Of a DNA stretch of 64,000 nucleotides, positions 9,408 to 17,570 are shown one piece after another; positions within the stretch are counted from its first letter, which is position 1; each line of letters begins with the position of its first letter. A program made the translations under genes and the position numbers. The notes under the pieces were generated by a model. That model saw only the letters and a list, made by a program, of their open reading frames with translations. It had not been told where the DNA came from and searched no databases. The stretch comes from Marasmitruncus massiliensis (GTDB taxonomy: Bacteria > Bacillota > Clostridia > Oscillospirales > Ruminococcaceae), in NCBI RefSeq assembly GCF_900186535.1, contig NZ_FYDE01000005.1, positions 1,960,895-2,024,894 of the forward strand, given 5' to 3'.

Positions 9408-10161
9408 TGTGCTTTACCCCCTCCTCTGTTCTGTCCATGTATACGCCAAGGGGATAATAAGGCATCATGTTGTCACGCAGCCACTGAATCGCTTCAACCG
9501 GTGTGAAGCCCCAGTTGGTCGGGCAGGTGGAAAGCACCTCAACAATGGAAAATCCCTTGCCCTCAATCTGTGCGGTAAACGCTTTTTTTATTGCCGCTTT
9601 TGCTTTTTTAATATTGGGCACGCTGTCCACAGCCACTCGCTCCGCGTAAGCAACGCCGCTCAGGGTGGACAGCATTTCACAGACGCGGATGGGATACCCC
9701 GCGATATCCGTATCGCGCCCGTAAGGCGTAGTCTGGGTAACCTGGCCGGGAAGGGTGGTCGGAGCCATCTGGCCGCCGGTCATGCCATAGATTCCGTTAT
9801 TTACAAAGATGACGGTAATATTTTCGCCGCGGGTAGCGGAATGGACGGTTTCGGCGGTACCGATCGCGGCAAGGTCGCCGTCGCCCTGATAAGTAAATAC
9901 CACATTGGTGGGAATGGCGCGTTTCAGGCCGGTTGCAACCGCCGGGGCGCGTCCATGAGGAGCCTCCACCGCGTCACACGCGAAATAATCATAAGCCATA
10001 ACCGAACAGCCTACCGGAACAACACCGACGGTGTTTCCCTCGATGCCAAGTTCATCGATAACTTCCGCTACCAGCTTATGAATGACACCATGTGTGCATC
10101 CGGGACAGTAATGGGTTGGAACATCCAGCAGCGCGTGCGGTCTTTGATAAACAATCGCCAT
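9400..10161 (-). CDS. 2-oxoacid:ferredoxin oxidoreductase, beta (thiamine-PP) subunit
   Basis: The catalytic TPP-binding subunit. 253 residues. CPGC (19-22) is the first iron-sulfur/metal-binding region. The TPP-Mg signature runs from GDGD (93-96) to NN (121-122) and is followed by YGMTGGQ, as in the KorB/VorA family. Its ATG overlaps the stop of the alpha-subunit gene (TAATG), so it is translationally coupled. With the alpha, gamma and ferredoxin-like subunits it forms an alpha-beta-gamma-delta enzyme. Confidence 0.93.
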   Translation of the reverse strand: MAIVYQRPHALLDVPTHYCPGCTHGVIHKLVAEVIDELGIEGNTVGVVPVGCSVMAYDYFACDAVEAPHGRAPAVATGLKRAIPTNVVFTYQGDGDLAAIGTAETVHSATRGENITVIFVNNGIYGMTGGQMAPTTLPGQVTQTTPYGRDTDIAGYPIRVCEMLSTLSGVAYAERVAVDSVPNIKKAKAAIKKAFTAQIEGKGFSIVEVLSTCPTNWGFTPVEAIQWLRDNMMPYYPLGVYMDRTEEGVKHNA

Positions 10162-11231
10162 TACCTGTCACCTCCTGTTAATTTCTCAATTTCCGATAAT
10201 ACTTCCGCCGGTGTCGGGATCACGCCGCCGGTGTGGCCAAAGAATGAAACAGGAGCTTTGCCGTTTACAGCAAGGCGGACATCGTCCACCATCTGTCCCA
10301 TGCTCATTTCCACCGTCAGAAACGCCTTCGCGGTCTGCGCCGCTTTTGCAATGACAGCAGATGGATACGGCCAAAGGGTCTGCGGACGAATCAAGCCGAC
10401 TTTTACGCCTTTTGCCCTTGCGCTGTTAATTGCGCTCCTGGCAATACGGGAGGTCGCGCCGTAGGCAACCACCACCAGTTCCGCGTCGTCCACCAGATAT
10501 TCTTCGGCACGGGCTTCTTTGGCCTTGATGACTTCATAACGTTCAAAACGCTCTTTTACCTTCCGCTCCAGTTCGGTTGCTTGCAGATAAAGGGAATTCA
10601 CGATATTATGAGGACGCTGATTTTTATGTCCGTTGGTTGCCCAGGATTCTTTATCAAAAGTGACCACTTTCTTCTCCGGAAAAACAACCGGTTCCATCAT
10701 CTGTCCGAGCATTCCGTCGGCCAGAATCATGGCGGGCATCCGATAACGGTCAGCATTTTCAAACGCGTCAAACACCATGTCCACCATTTCCTGGATTGTA
10801 GACGGCGCAAACACCAAAATATGCAGATCCCCATGACCGGGGGCACGGGTGGCCTGCCAGTAATCCGACTGGGACGGCTGGATGCCGCCAAGCCCAGGGC
10901 CGCCGCGCTGGACGTTAATGATGAGACAGGGCAGATCCGAACCGGCGATATAAGAAATTCCCTCGCTTTTCAGGGAAATGCCCGGCGACGAAGAGGAGGT
11001 CATCGCCCGGACGCCGGCGGACGCAGCGCCCAGCACCATGTTGATTGCCGCAACCTCAGATTCCGCCTGCAGATAGGTTCCTCCGATTTTGGGCATGCGC
11101 TTGGACATATAGGCCGCAACTTCGGTCTGCGGGGTGATGGGGTATCCGAAGAAATGATGACAGCCGGCCTGAATCGCAGCTTCGGCAAGCGCTTCATTCC
11201 CCTTCATCAGTACTTTTTGATTGGAAGCCAT
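10161..11231 (-). CDS. vorB: 2-oxoacid:ferredoxin oxidoreductase, alpha subunit (VorB/KorA type)
   Basis: The pyrimidine-binding and transketolase-like subunit, 356 residues. The segments GNEALAEAAIQAGC, FGYPITPQTE, YLQAESEVAAINM and TSSSSPGISLKSEG are characteristic. The closest remembered family is the clostridial protein annotated as 3-methyl-2-oxobutanoate dehydrogenase subunit VorB. KorA of 2-oxoglutarate oxidoreductases is very similar, so substrate assignment is tentative. It starts at ATG 11231, 18 bases after the ferredoxin gene. Likely roles are amino-acid catabolism (branched-chain acyl-CoA formation) or supply of 2-oxoglutarate/succinyl-CoA. Confidence 0.85.
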   Translation of the reverse strand: MASNQKVLMKGNEALAEAAIQAGCHHFFGYPITPQTEVAAYMSKRMPKIGGTYLQAESEVAAINMVLGAASAGVRAMTSSSSPGISLKSEGISYIAGSDLPCLIINVQRGGPGLGGIQPSQSDYWQATRAPGHGDLHILVFAPSTIQEMVDMVFDAFENADRYRMPAMILADGMLGQMMEPVVFPEKKVVTFDKESWATNGHKNQRPHNIVNSLYLQATELERKVKERFERYEVIKAKEARAEEYLVDDAELVVVAYGATSRIARSAINSARAKGVKVGLIRPQTLWPYPSAVIAKAAQTAKAFLTVEMSMGQMVDDVRLAVNGKAPVSFFGHTGGVIPTPAEVLSEIEKLTGGDR

Positions 11232-11249
11232 TCTTTACACTGCCTTTCC

Positions 11250-11456
11250 TTATTTCTCCACAGTAATCGCACAGTCCGGACACATCACCGCGCACATTGC
11301 ACAGCCGATGCATTTGTCCATCTCATCCACTTTTGCGGGATGATAACCCTTTGCATTTAAAACTGTTTTATTCAGAACTATAATTTTTTTGGGACAAACA
11401 TGGATGCACAGTCCACAGCCTTTACAGATATTGTCGTTTACCGACATCTTTGCCAT
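11250..11456 (-). CDS. 2x[4Fe-4S] ferredoxin-like delta subunit
   Basis: A 68-residue bacterial-type ferredoxin with two CxxCxxCxxxCP motifs (CKGCGLCIHVCP near residue 11 and CIGCAMCAVMCP near residue 49). Its place directly before the alpha-subunit gene marks it as the delta (electron-carrying) subunit of the oxidoreductase. The AAGGAGG binding site is clear. Confidence 0.93.
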   Translation of the reverse strand: MAKMSVNDNICKGCGLCIHVCPKKIIVLNKTVLNAKGYHPAKVDEMDKCIGCAMCAVMCPDCAITVEK

Positions 11457-11501
11457 TCAAAACACCTCCTTATAGTTGAATCGAAAAAATCAACAGAGAG
11501 G

Positions 11502-12182
11502 TCATTCCTCCCATGGTTTTTTAACGAATATCCGTACGGGAAATACCGTACCGTTTTCAAGCAGCACACCTGTTTCAGCGGCAATCCGCTCGTCAACCGC
11601 CGTAAACAGCATGGGCACTCCATAAGTTTTGGCAGTTTCCTGGGCAAACCTGTCCGTTGCGGCAATGTCCTGTGGAGTGGTCGCATTAGAAAGATTGGAA
11701 TTATTCACTACCCCGGTCACGGACAATCTGGAAACCCGCTGAATCTCTCCCAATATTTCGGCAGCATCTTCGGCAGTGCGGGTCAAATAACGGTAGCCGT
11801 TCACCACATAGAGCATATCGCATCCGCCTGCATCGCGGATTGCTGCGCTGTAGCGCCCCAAAGCGGCCGCACCGGCATCGTCGCCGCCGACATCGATAAT
11901 CAAAGTCTTATCTGTTTCTATTTCAGCGTCAAGCCGCCCGGTAAGGGCCGGGATATCCAGATTTGTACGAGCATAGGTAGGCGAAACCAATTCAATCCCA
12001 TGCTGCTGCATCAGCCCGGCAAAATCCGCACTCCTGAAATAGGGGTTCACAATATCCAAATCCACCAGGACAACCGGTTTTCCCATGGACTTCATATGCA
12101 GCGCCAAATTGACAGATAAATTGGTCTTTCCGCTGCCGTAGTGTCCAACGATTACCAGTATCCGTTTCAAGTTTTCGAGCAA
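11502..12182 (-). CDS. P-loop ATPase of the MinD/Mrp (ParA-like) superfamily
   Basis: 226 residues. The Walker A region GHYGSGKT is at 13-20, a VLVDLDIVNPYFR segment follows near 38-50, and IIDVGGDD near 95 resembles the Walker B region of deviant P-loop SIMIBI ATPases. The start is TTG 12182 behind GAGGTGA. It is the first gene of the oxidoreductase operon, 45 bases before the ferredoxin gene. The family is often found beside 2-oxoacid:ferredoxin oxidoreductase genes in clostridia. The function is unknown. A role in iron-sulfur cluster insertion or enzyme maturation is my inference from family and context. Confidence 0.75.
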   Translation of the reverse strand: MLENLKRILVIVGHYGSGKTNLSVNLALHMKSMGKPVVLVDLDIVNPYFRSADFAGLMQQHGIELVSPTYARTNLDIPALTGRLDAEIETDKTLIIDVGGDDAGAAALGRYSAAIRDAGGCDMLYVVNGYRYLTRTAEDAAEILGEIQRVSRLSVTGVVNNSNLSNATTPQDIAATDRFAQETAKTYGVPMLFTAVDERIAAETGVLLENGTVFPVRIFVKKPWEE

Positions 12183-12211
12183 ATGATCACCTCACAGCCA
12201 ACATTATTGTT

Positions 12212-12240
12212 ATTATAACACGGTTGACCGTCCAGAACAA
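12212..12240 (-). promoter_or_regulatory. Promoter of the oxidoreductase operon
   Basis: On the minus strand, -35 TTGTTC (12235-12240), 17-base spacer, perfect -10 TATAAT (12212-12217), 30 bases before the TTG start. The spacer contains an imperfect dyad (ACGGT...ACCGT) that could be an operator. Confidence 0.75.
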
Positions 12241-12303
12241 TAACTGTTTGCCTGTATGGAATCATTTACTTTTAGAAATTGACTTGATAAAGCGGAGCAA
12301 TGA

Positions 12304-12358
12304 TAAAAAAGCCCCCCTCAAGAATTTCGTGCTCGCCGATCATTCCCGGGCAGGCTTT
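12304..12358 (-). terminator. Probable terminator after the small secreted-protein gene
   Basis: On the minus strand AAGCC (12353-12357) pairs with GGCTT (12309-12313), with further C/G pairing inside, followed by TTTTTT. The loop is long, so confidence is moderate. Confidence 0.45.
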
Positions 12359-12367
12359 CAATGTACA

Positions 12368-12583
12368 TTACTTTTTCTTCTTTTTGGCGGATAAAACCGC
12401 AAATATAATAATCAAAACCAGTGAAACGGCAAGAAGCCCGCCCATAATGACGATCATTGTACCCGATGAATCACCGGTCGCCGGATTGAACGCAAATATG
12501 GGTACCCCCATACAGACTGCCAGCATCAGCGCAGCCGATACGGCGGCCAACCGTTTAAAAAACCTGTCAAACAACACAAACAC
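12368..12583 (-). CDS. Tiny secreted protein with sortase-like anchor signal
   Basis: 71 residues made almost entirely of targeting signals. A Sec-type signal peptide (residues ~1-31) is followed directly by NPATGD, then a hydrophobic helix (~43-64), then KKKKK. This is the layout of a cell-wall sorting signal, with an NPxTG-like motif in place of LPxTG. Almost no mature domain would remain between signal peptidase cleavage and sortase cleavage. The start is uncertain: GTG 12583, or GTG/TTG a few codons later behind GCGAGGTG. It lies 34 bases after the LUD gene on the same strand and may be cotranscribed. No function is recognised. Confidence 0.7.
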   Translation of the reverse strand: MFVLFDRFFKRLAAVSAALMLAVCMGVPIFAFNPATGDSSGTMIVIMGGLLAVSLVLIIIFAVLSAKKKKK

Positions 12584-12617
12584 CTCGCAATCCTTCTTGA
12601 TAACCTGAATTCATCTG

Positions 12618-13250
12618 TCAGTAGCCCAGCTGTTCGCCCACAATAATGACTTTTATGCGGCCCTTGGCGGTTTGCTGGCCATGAATAACATAGTCCGCGC
12701 AAATGCGGTCGTCACTGCGGCAGTTCTGACAGGCTCCCAATACCTTGCAGGGCGTTTTTTTATCCAGACGCATGGCGTTGGCGGGAGCTGCAATATCACT
12801 TACACGGCGTCTGGCCGCTTCAAGATCGGCAACAATTTTATTGTAACCGGCCACCACAATGACACTTTTGGGCCCAAAAATCATAGCGGCTACGCGATTC
12901 CCGTTTCCATCGACGTTATAAAGTTCCCCCTGCTCGGTAATCGCATTACTGCTTGTGAAAAATGTATCACAGAAGAAGGCCTGACGAAACACTTTTCCGA
13001 CATCCACACCCGGTGCATAGCGGTCAAAAAACTGATACTTTCCGGAACGCAGATAATCAATGATGCCGCATTCGAACAACGTCATGGAACCGCCCACCGC
13101 TACCGACTTACCTTCCGCGCAAAGCTGGTCAATCAGGTTGACGGCATCCTTACAGGTCTTGACATAATAAGCATCCATCTTGTTATTCTGCAAATTTCCG
13201 ATCGTTCTGTTGATTTTCTTTTCAATAACCGCATTCAAAGATGCATCCAT
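12618..13250 (-). CDS. LUD-domain protein (LutC/DUF162-like)
   Basis: 210 residues of the LUD (lactate utilisation) fold seen in LutB/LutC and many stand-alone clostridial proteins. Recognisable segments are AVGGSMTLFECGIIDYL (near 52-68), FFTSSNAITEQGELYNVDGNGNRVAAMIFGP (near 97-127) and the late cysteine-rich region LGACQNCRSDDRIC. There are no iron-sulfur LutA/LutB neighbours, so a role in lactate oxidation is not supported. Stand-alone members have no defined function. It has its own promoter. Confidence 0.85.
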   Translation of the reverse strand: MDASLNAVIEKKINRTIGNLQNNKMDAYYVKTCKDAVNLIDQLCAEGKSVAVGGSMTLFECGIIDYLRSGKYQFFDRYAPGVDVGKVFRQAFFCDTFFTSSNAITEQGELYNVDGNGNRVAAMIFGPKSVIVVAGYNKIVADLEAARRRVSDIAAPANAMRLDKKTPCKVLGACQNCRSDDRICADYVIHGQQTAKGRIKVIIVGEQLGY

Positions 13251-13295
13251 AACAGACTCTCCCCGCTTCAGATAATGGTAGATTCAGTATTTTTT

Positions 13296-13324
13296 ATTGT
13301 ACAACTTTTTCATCTTTTTGACAA
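13296..13324 (-). promoter_or_regulatory. Promoter of the LUD gene
   Basis: On the minus strand, -35 TTGTCA (13319-13324), 17-base spacer, -10 TACAAT (13296-13301), about 45 bases before the LUD start codon. Confidence 0.7.
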
Positions 13325-13334
13325 TAAAATCTCC

Positions 13335-13991
13335 TCATAATTTCCTCAAAATTACACTAATTTCTTCCGCATTATGCGCAAGGCCAATGCTGCTTTGTCT
13401 GTCCCGCTCTTCATCAATGCCGAATCCATATGCGGCCGCCAGAAAGTCGATACCCGCTTCTTTCGCGCCCACGGCGTCATAAATGGTATCCCCAATCAGT
13501 ACAGCGCGGGATTTATCCCGGCAGCCAAGTCTTTGCATTGCTTCCAGAACGATACCGGCTTTTGTAATATCAGAGCTCTCATCTCCATCGGTACCAACAC
13601 AAACGTCGATTAAAGCATCGAGCCCGAAATGAGCCAACAGAAGCTTTGCCATCCGCTCCGGCTTCAATGTCGCAACGCCAATCTTGATTCCTTCCGAACG
13701 AAGCTGCATATTCAGTTCCTTCAGCCCATCATAAACGCGGGCGTTATAAATCCCTCTTGTTTCATAATCCTCCCGGAACCGCCGGACGCCTTCCTCCGCC
13801 TGTTTTGGAGTAAAGTCAACAAATGTTTGAAACGAATACAGCATAGGCGGGCCGATAAACTTACGAAGTATCGGCAGCTCAGGCATCGACTGCCCCATCC
13901 GCGCAAATGCAATCCTGAGGGACTCAAAGATTCCCTCCGAGGTATCTACCAGTGTGCCGTCAAAATCCCACAAAACCACATCATACTTCAT
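13335..13991 (-). CDS. HAD-superfamily phosphatase (phosphoglycolate phosphatase-like)
   Basis: 218 residues. HAD motif I is DFDGTLVDT (~9-17), motif II lies around VGVATLKPERM, and the motif III/IV region is CRDKSRAVLIGDTIYDAVGAKEAG. The cap is of the helical Gph/PGMB type. It likely hydrolyses a small phosphomonoester. The substrate is unknown. It is a single gene with its own promoter (14041-14069), just after the thiamine operon terminator. The binding site AAGG lies 7 bases before ATG 13991. Confidence 0.88.
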   Translation of the reverse strand: MKYDVVLWDFDGTLVDTSEGIFESLRIAFARMGQSMPELPILRKFIGPPMLYSFQTFVDFTPKQAEEGVRRFREDYETRGIYNARVYDGLKELNMQLRSEGIKIGVATLKPERMAKLLLAHFGLDALIDVCVGTDGDESSDITKAGIVLEAMQRLGCRDKSRAVLIGDTIYDAVGAKEAGIDFLAAAYGFGIDEERDRQSSIGLAHNAEEISVILRKL

Positions 13992-14040
13992 GAATCAGCC
14001 TTATTCCTTTCCTTTTTGTGCAAACTATACTTCCTATAAT

Positions 14041-14069
14041 AGTATATCATAGCAATACTGCCGATTCAA
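14041..14069 (-). promoter_or_regulatory. Promoter of the HAD phosphatase gene at 13335
   Basis: On the minus strand, -35 TTGAAT (14064-14069), 17-base spacer, -10 TATACT (14041-14046). Confidence 0.7.
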
Positions 14070-14072
14070 GCA

Positions 14073-14115
14073 AAACGCCATTCCGATCTGTGTGTGAACA
14101 GTTCGAAATGGCGTT
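14073..14115 (-). terminator. Terminator of the thiamine operon
   Basis: On the minus strand AAACGCCATTTCGA (14102-14115) pairs with TCGGAATGGCGTTT (14073-14086). A 14-bp stem with one mismatch or wobble, ending in TTTTGCTTG, directly after the thiD stop. Confidence 0.8.
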
Positions 14116-14121
14116 TCATGA

Positions 14122-14901
14122 TTACAGCCACCAGCAGTGATTCAGCGGGCCGCTTCCCGCCCCAAGGTTCAGGTTGGCTTTGAGCGCTCCGGTGATATAT
14201 GCTTTTGCATTCTGTATGCTTTGTTCCAGGCTGTGGCCTGCCGCCAGGCCGCAGGCGATTGCGGAAGACAGTGTACAACCGGTTCCATGTGTATTTGGGT
14301 TGTCAATTTTCTCGCTTTGAAACCAGACCTCTTTTCCCTGCATCCAAAGCAAATCATCGCTGCAGTCGGACATATGCCCGCCTTTTATCAGGATTCCGCC
14401 CTGATAAAACTCCGCAATCTTTTCAGCGGCTTTGGACATATCCGGCCTGTTTTGAATGTCCATTCCAGAAAGGCATTCCGCCTCCGGTATATTCGGTGTG
14501 ATTACGGAGGCAAGCGGGAAAAGCTGTCCGATTAACGCATTCATCGCGTCGTCTTTGAGCAGTCGGCTCCCGCTGGTTGCAACCATTACCGGATCCAGAA
14601 CTACAATACGGGCGTTATATTCCCGCAGTTTTTTAGCGATAGATACGATGATGTCTTTATTGGATACCATCCCGATCTTTACGGCGTCCGGTCTGATATC
14701 GGTAAACACCATGTCCATCTGCTGTTCCACGAATTCCGGTGTTGCGTCCATGACTCCCGCCACCCCTGTGGTGTTTTGCGCGGTCAGCGCCGTTATGACG
14801 CTCATGGCGTACATTTTATGGGCGGTGATGGTTTTGATGTCCGCCTGGATTCCTGCCCCGCCGCTGCAGTCCGAGCCCGCTATGGTGAGCACTTTTTTCA
14901 C
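14122..14901 (-). CDS. thiD: Hydroxymethylpyrimidine/phosphomethylpyrimidine kinase
   Basis: ThiD phosphorylates HMP to HMP-P and then HMP-PP, the pyrimidine half of thiamine. About 259 residues. The ribokinase-like start KKVLTIAGSDCSGGAGIQAD, the KIGMVSN segment and the anion-hole motif NTHGTGCTLSSAIA near residue 210 are all present. I place the start at GTG 14899-14901, 7 bases after GGAGGA. An upstream ATG would add 40 residues unlike the family and overlap the previous gene. It is the last gene of the TPP-riboswitch operon and works with ThiM and ThiE in salvage. Confidence 0.95.
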   Translation of the reverse strand: MKKVLTIAGSDCSGGAGIQADIKTITAHKMYAMSVITALTAQNTTGVAGVMDATPEFVEQQMDMVFTDIRPDAVKIGMVSNKDIIVSIAKKLREYNARIVVLDPVMVATSGSRLLKDDAMNALIGQLFPLASVITPNIPEAECLSGMDIQNRPDMSKAAEKIAEFYQGGILIKGGHMSDCSDDLLWMQGKEVWFQSEKIDNPNTHGTGCTLSSAIACGLAAGHSLEQSIQNAKAYITGALKANLNLGAGSGPLNHCWWL

Positions 14902-14917
14902 GATTGATTCCTCCAGT

Positions 14918-15562
14918 TCATTCTTCCAGAAGCTCTTTGTAAGAGCGGATATACCGGTCGCACAGCATTCGAATTTCTGCCTCGTCCTGCGAAGCGGATG
15001 CATCCTGTACGCCAATAACATAAAACCCGGCGGTTTTTGCGGTTTTTATGGCATGCAATGCATCCTCATAAACTGTGCAAGCTTCTATTGACGCTCCGAG
15101 TCTGCCAGCGGCCTGAAGATAGATGTCCGGGCTGTTCTTGCCGCTTCCCGCTTCGCCGCAATCCAGTATAAACGAAAAATACTGCAAAAGGCCAAGGCGT
15201 TTTAACGCAAGCACTGCAAGATTGGCGGGCGTCGCGGTTGCGATACAGAGCTTCTGACCGTATGTATGCAGCTTTTCCAGATAATCACGCACAAAAGGCT
15301 TTGCCTGAATCGTTTCGGCATACTCCCGCGTAATCATCTCATGAATCCCGTTCAGGATTTCTTCCACGGTGCCAGAGAGTCCCAAGTCATTGCGAAAATA
15401 GTCGGCGGATTCCCCGAGCGTTTGCGTTTTCAGGATTTCCAGCAGGTTTTCCGGCGGCCTGACCCCTCTGGACAGCAGATAATTCTTTCCGAGATTTCTC
15501 CATACCTGCATAGAATCCAGCAAGGTTCCGTCCAAATCAAAAATCGCGTACTGCCTTTCCAT
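14918..15562 (-). CDS. HAD phosphatase in the thiamine operon
   Basis: 214 residues of the beta-phosphoglucomutase-like HAD subfamily. Motif I is DLDGTLLDSM (~9-18), a threonine motif II sits in LCIATATPAN, and the motif III/IV region is GKNSPDIY...VYEDALHAI. It lies between thiE (0-base gap) and thiD (16 bases) in the riboswitch-controlled operon. This suggests an intermediate or product of thiamine salvage as substrate, for example thiamine monophosphate or HMP phosphate. That is inference, as HAD sequence alone does not give the substrate. Confidence 0.85.
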   Translation of the reverse strand: MERQYAIFDLDGTLLDSMQVWRNLGKNYLLSRGVRPPENLLEILKTQTLGESADYFRNDLGLSGTVEEILNGIHEMITREYAETIQAKPFVRDYLEKLHTYGQKLCIATATPANLAVLALKRLGLLQYFSFILDCGEAGSGKNSPDIYLQAAGRLGASIEACTVYEDALHAIKTAKTAGFYVIGVQDASASQDEAEIRMLCDRYIRSYKELLEE

Positions 15563-16204
15563 CTATGCCTCCTTCATTGCCTTTGCCAGCGCAAGGAGGT
15601 TTTTTGTGGCGGCTGCCGCATCCGGTTTCGCAAAAATTGCGGAAATCATCGAAATCCCGTCGATTCCACTACCTTTGAGCTGCATGAGATTTGTCTCATT
15701 GATTCCGCCGATTGCTACAACCGGAATCTCGACGCTGGCGCAGATCTCTTTGAGTTCTTCAAAAGTGACCTGATTTGCGTCTTTTTTGGTTGTCGTACCG
15801 AAAACGGCGCCCACACCGACGTAATCCGCACCGCTTTCCTTTGCAATCCGCGCCTGTTCGACTGTGCGGGCGGAAACGCCGATGATCTTATCCGGGCCAA
15901 ACAGCTGCCGAAGATCCCGCGCCTGCATGTCGCTTTGCCCTACGTGAACGCCATCCGCACCACAGGCAATGGCGACCTCCACATCATCGTTGATCACAAA
16001 CGGGACATGATACCGGTCGGTCAGCTTTTTGATTTCCTTTGCTTCCCGCAAAAAGTGTTCTTTATCCAGGTCTTTTTCCCGCAGCTGCAAAAAAGTGGCA
16101 CCCGCCTGCAATACTTTCTCCACTTCACCGGCCAGACTTTTGCCGTTTAACCAGGTGCGGTCTGTAATTGCGTACAGCAGCAGGGAGTTCCTATCGAATT
16201 TCAA
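15563..16204 (-). CDS. thiE: Thiamine-phosphate synthase
   Basis: ThiE joins HMP-PP with thiazole phosphate to give thiamine monophosphate. 213 residues, TIM barrel. The start YAITDRTWLNG, the LQLREKDLD motif (near 39-47), VGQSDMQ, and the phosphate-binding VGVGAVFGTTTKKD near residue 128 are all family signatures, with GIDGISMISAIF near the end. It overlaps the 3' end of thiM by 14 bases, so it is translationally coupled. Confidence 0.97.
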   Translation of the reverse strand: MKFDRNSLLLYAITDRTWLNGKSLAGEVEKVLQAGATFLQLREKDLDKEHFLREAKEIKKLTDRYHVPFVINDDVEVAIACGADGVHVGQSDMQARDLRQLFGPDKIIGVSARTVEQARIAKESGADYVGVGAVFGTTTKKDANQVTFEELKEICASVEIPVVAIGGINETNLMQLKGSGIDGISMISAIFAKPDAAAATKNLLALAKAMKEA

Positions 16205-17012
16205 GCTTCATTCCTCCGTTCAGTTTCTCCGGTGTCAGATTGCTCATATAGTCAATCAGGTAGGTACGAAAGCTCAGGGTGCCGCCCTCCGTCCGAACGG
16301 TTTTGGCATGAGCCAGTTCCCCGCAAACCCCCATCGAGCAAACCGCGGCTGCGGCAGAGTCCAGAATCCTGTCGGGATTTGCGCCGCAGAACGCGCCGAT
16401 CAAGGCAGTCAGCATACAGCCTGTGCCGGTAATGCGCGCCATCATCGGGTGCCCGTTCCGGATAACATATGCCTTCTCCCGGTCCGCCACAATATCGATA
16501 GCGCCGGAAATAGCGATGACAGCCCCCGTTTTCCGGCTCAATGTTTTCGCCATCTGGACTGCCTGATCAAGCGTATCCTCCCGCACGGTATCAAGGTCGT
16601 CCGCATCCACGCCTTTTGTGGAGCCGGAGCCAGTCGCAATTGCTTTGATTTCGGAGATATTCCCGCGGATTACGGAAAACCGGACCTCGCTTTCCAAACG
16701 GCGGTAAGCGTTTGTACGCAGCTTTGACGCACCCACCGCCACAGGATCAAGTACCACCGGATGCCCAAGTTCGTTGGCCTTTTTGCCCGCTGCGATCATC
16801 GCCTCCAAATCATCGCCGAGGGTACCCATATTTAGCACAAGGCTTTGGCACATCTCGGTGATCTCCCCTACTTCCCCCACGTCGTGCGCCATCGTCGGGG
16901 AGCCTCCGCTTGCAAGAACAATGTTGGCGCAGTCATTAACGGTTACAAAGTTGGTAATGCAATGAACGATAGGCTTTTGCTCTGCCAATCGGTTTAAAAT
17001 TTCTTCAAACAT
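16191..17012 (-). CDS. thiM: Hydroxyethylthiazole kinase
   Basis: ThiM phosphorylates the thiazole alcohol THZ for salvage. 273 residues, ribokinase-like trimeric kinase. Signatures are HCITNFVTVNDCANIVLASGGSPTM near the N-terminus, LDPVAVGAS near residue 120 and the catalytic ITGTGCMLTALIGAF near residue 208. The start chosen is ATG 17010-17012, 6 bases after AAAGGAGC. The longer frame to 17063 has no binding site. It overlaps the end of thiW by 8 bases. Confidence 0.96.
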   Translation of the reverse strand: MFEEILNRLAEQKPIVHCITNFVTVNDCANIVLASGGSPTMAHDVGEVGEITEMCQSLVLNMGTLGDDLEAMIAAGKKANELGHPVVLDPVAVGASKLRTNAYRRLESEVRFSVIRGNISEIKAIATGSGSTKGVDADDLDTVREDTLDQAVQMAKTLSRKTGAVIAISGAIDIVADREKAYVIRNGHPMMARITGTGCMLTALIGAFCGANPDRILDSAAAAVCSMGVCGELAHAKTVRTEGGTLSFRTYLIDYMSNLTPEKLNGGMKLEIR

Positions 17013-17532
17013 GAATCTGCTCCTTTTCTTTTCCAATAAGCTTTGCACGCATGTCAGCAACACTCATTCTCCGGGAGACCGCTTTCAAAAACAGAAACGC
17101 AAGTAAGGCTCCCATTGCGGAAGACGGGATAAAAAACGGAATATAAGTAAATGGTGAGACATCCGGCAAGCCATAGAAGATCTTCATAATCGGGAAAGAT
17201 ACAATCGCGCTGATAATCCCTGTCCCGATGATTTCGCCGATCACCGCCATGAAAAGCCGGCCCGTCTTCCGATACAGAATTCCGGACAATCCTGCGCCAA
17301 ATACCGCGCCTGTTACCGCGAGGATGGTACTCCCGTTCAAAAGCATGCGCATCCCGCCGGTCAGCGCGGCGCAGCAAACGGCACCGACAGGCCCAAGGAA
17401 TACTGCGGAAATGACATTGACAAAATGCTGGAACGGCGCCATACGCGGAAAATAAACAAATGTGGACAGCACATACCCAAGGCTGGCCAAAAGCGCCGTG
17501 AAAACCATCTTTTTTAAATGAATCTGTTTCAT
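17005..17532 (-). CDS. thiW: ThiW, predicted thiazole/thiamine-precursor ECF S-component
   Basis: 175 residues with about five to six hydrophobic helices, the size and topology of an energy-coupling-factor substrate-binding (S) component. ThiW was assigned as a hydroxyethylthiazole transporter from its regular association with thiM and TPP riboswitches. It precedes thiM directly here. The ECF A/A'/T module is not in the window and would be shared. The start is ATG 17532. Confidence 0.9.
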   Translation of the reverse strand: MKQIHLKKMVFTALLASLGYVLSTFVYFPRMAPFQHFVNVISAVFLGPVGAVCCAALTGGMRMLLNGSTILAVTGAVFGAGLSGILYRKTGRLFMAVIGEIIGTGIISAIVSFPIMKIFYGLPDVSPFTYIPFFIPSSAMGALLAFLFLKAVSRRMSVADMRAKLIGKEKEQIHV

Positions 17533-17570
17533 ATCTGTATCAATCTTTCCTTTTTCATAGTTTCTATTCC

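Noticed and set aside
12218-12234. Operator dyad in the spacer of the oxidoreductase promoter
   Set aside because: Only five paired bases per arm with mismatched centre; too weak to call as a separate feature.
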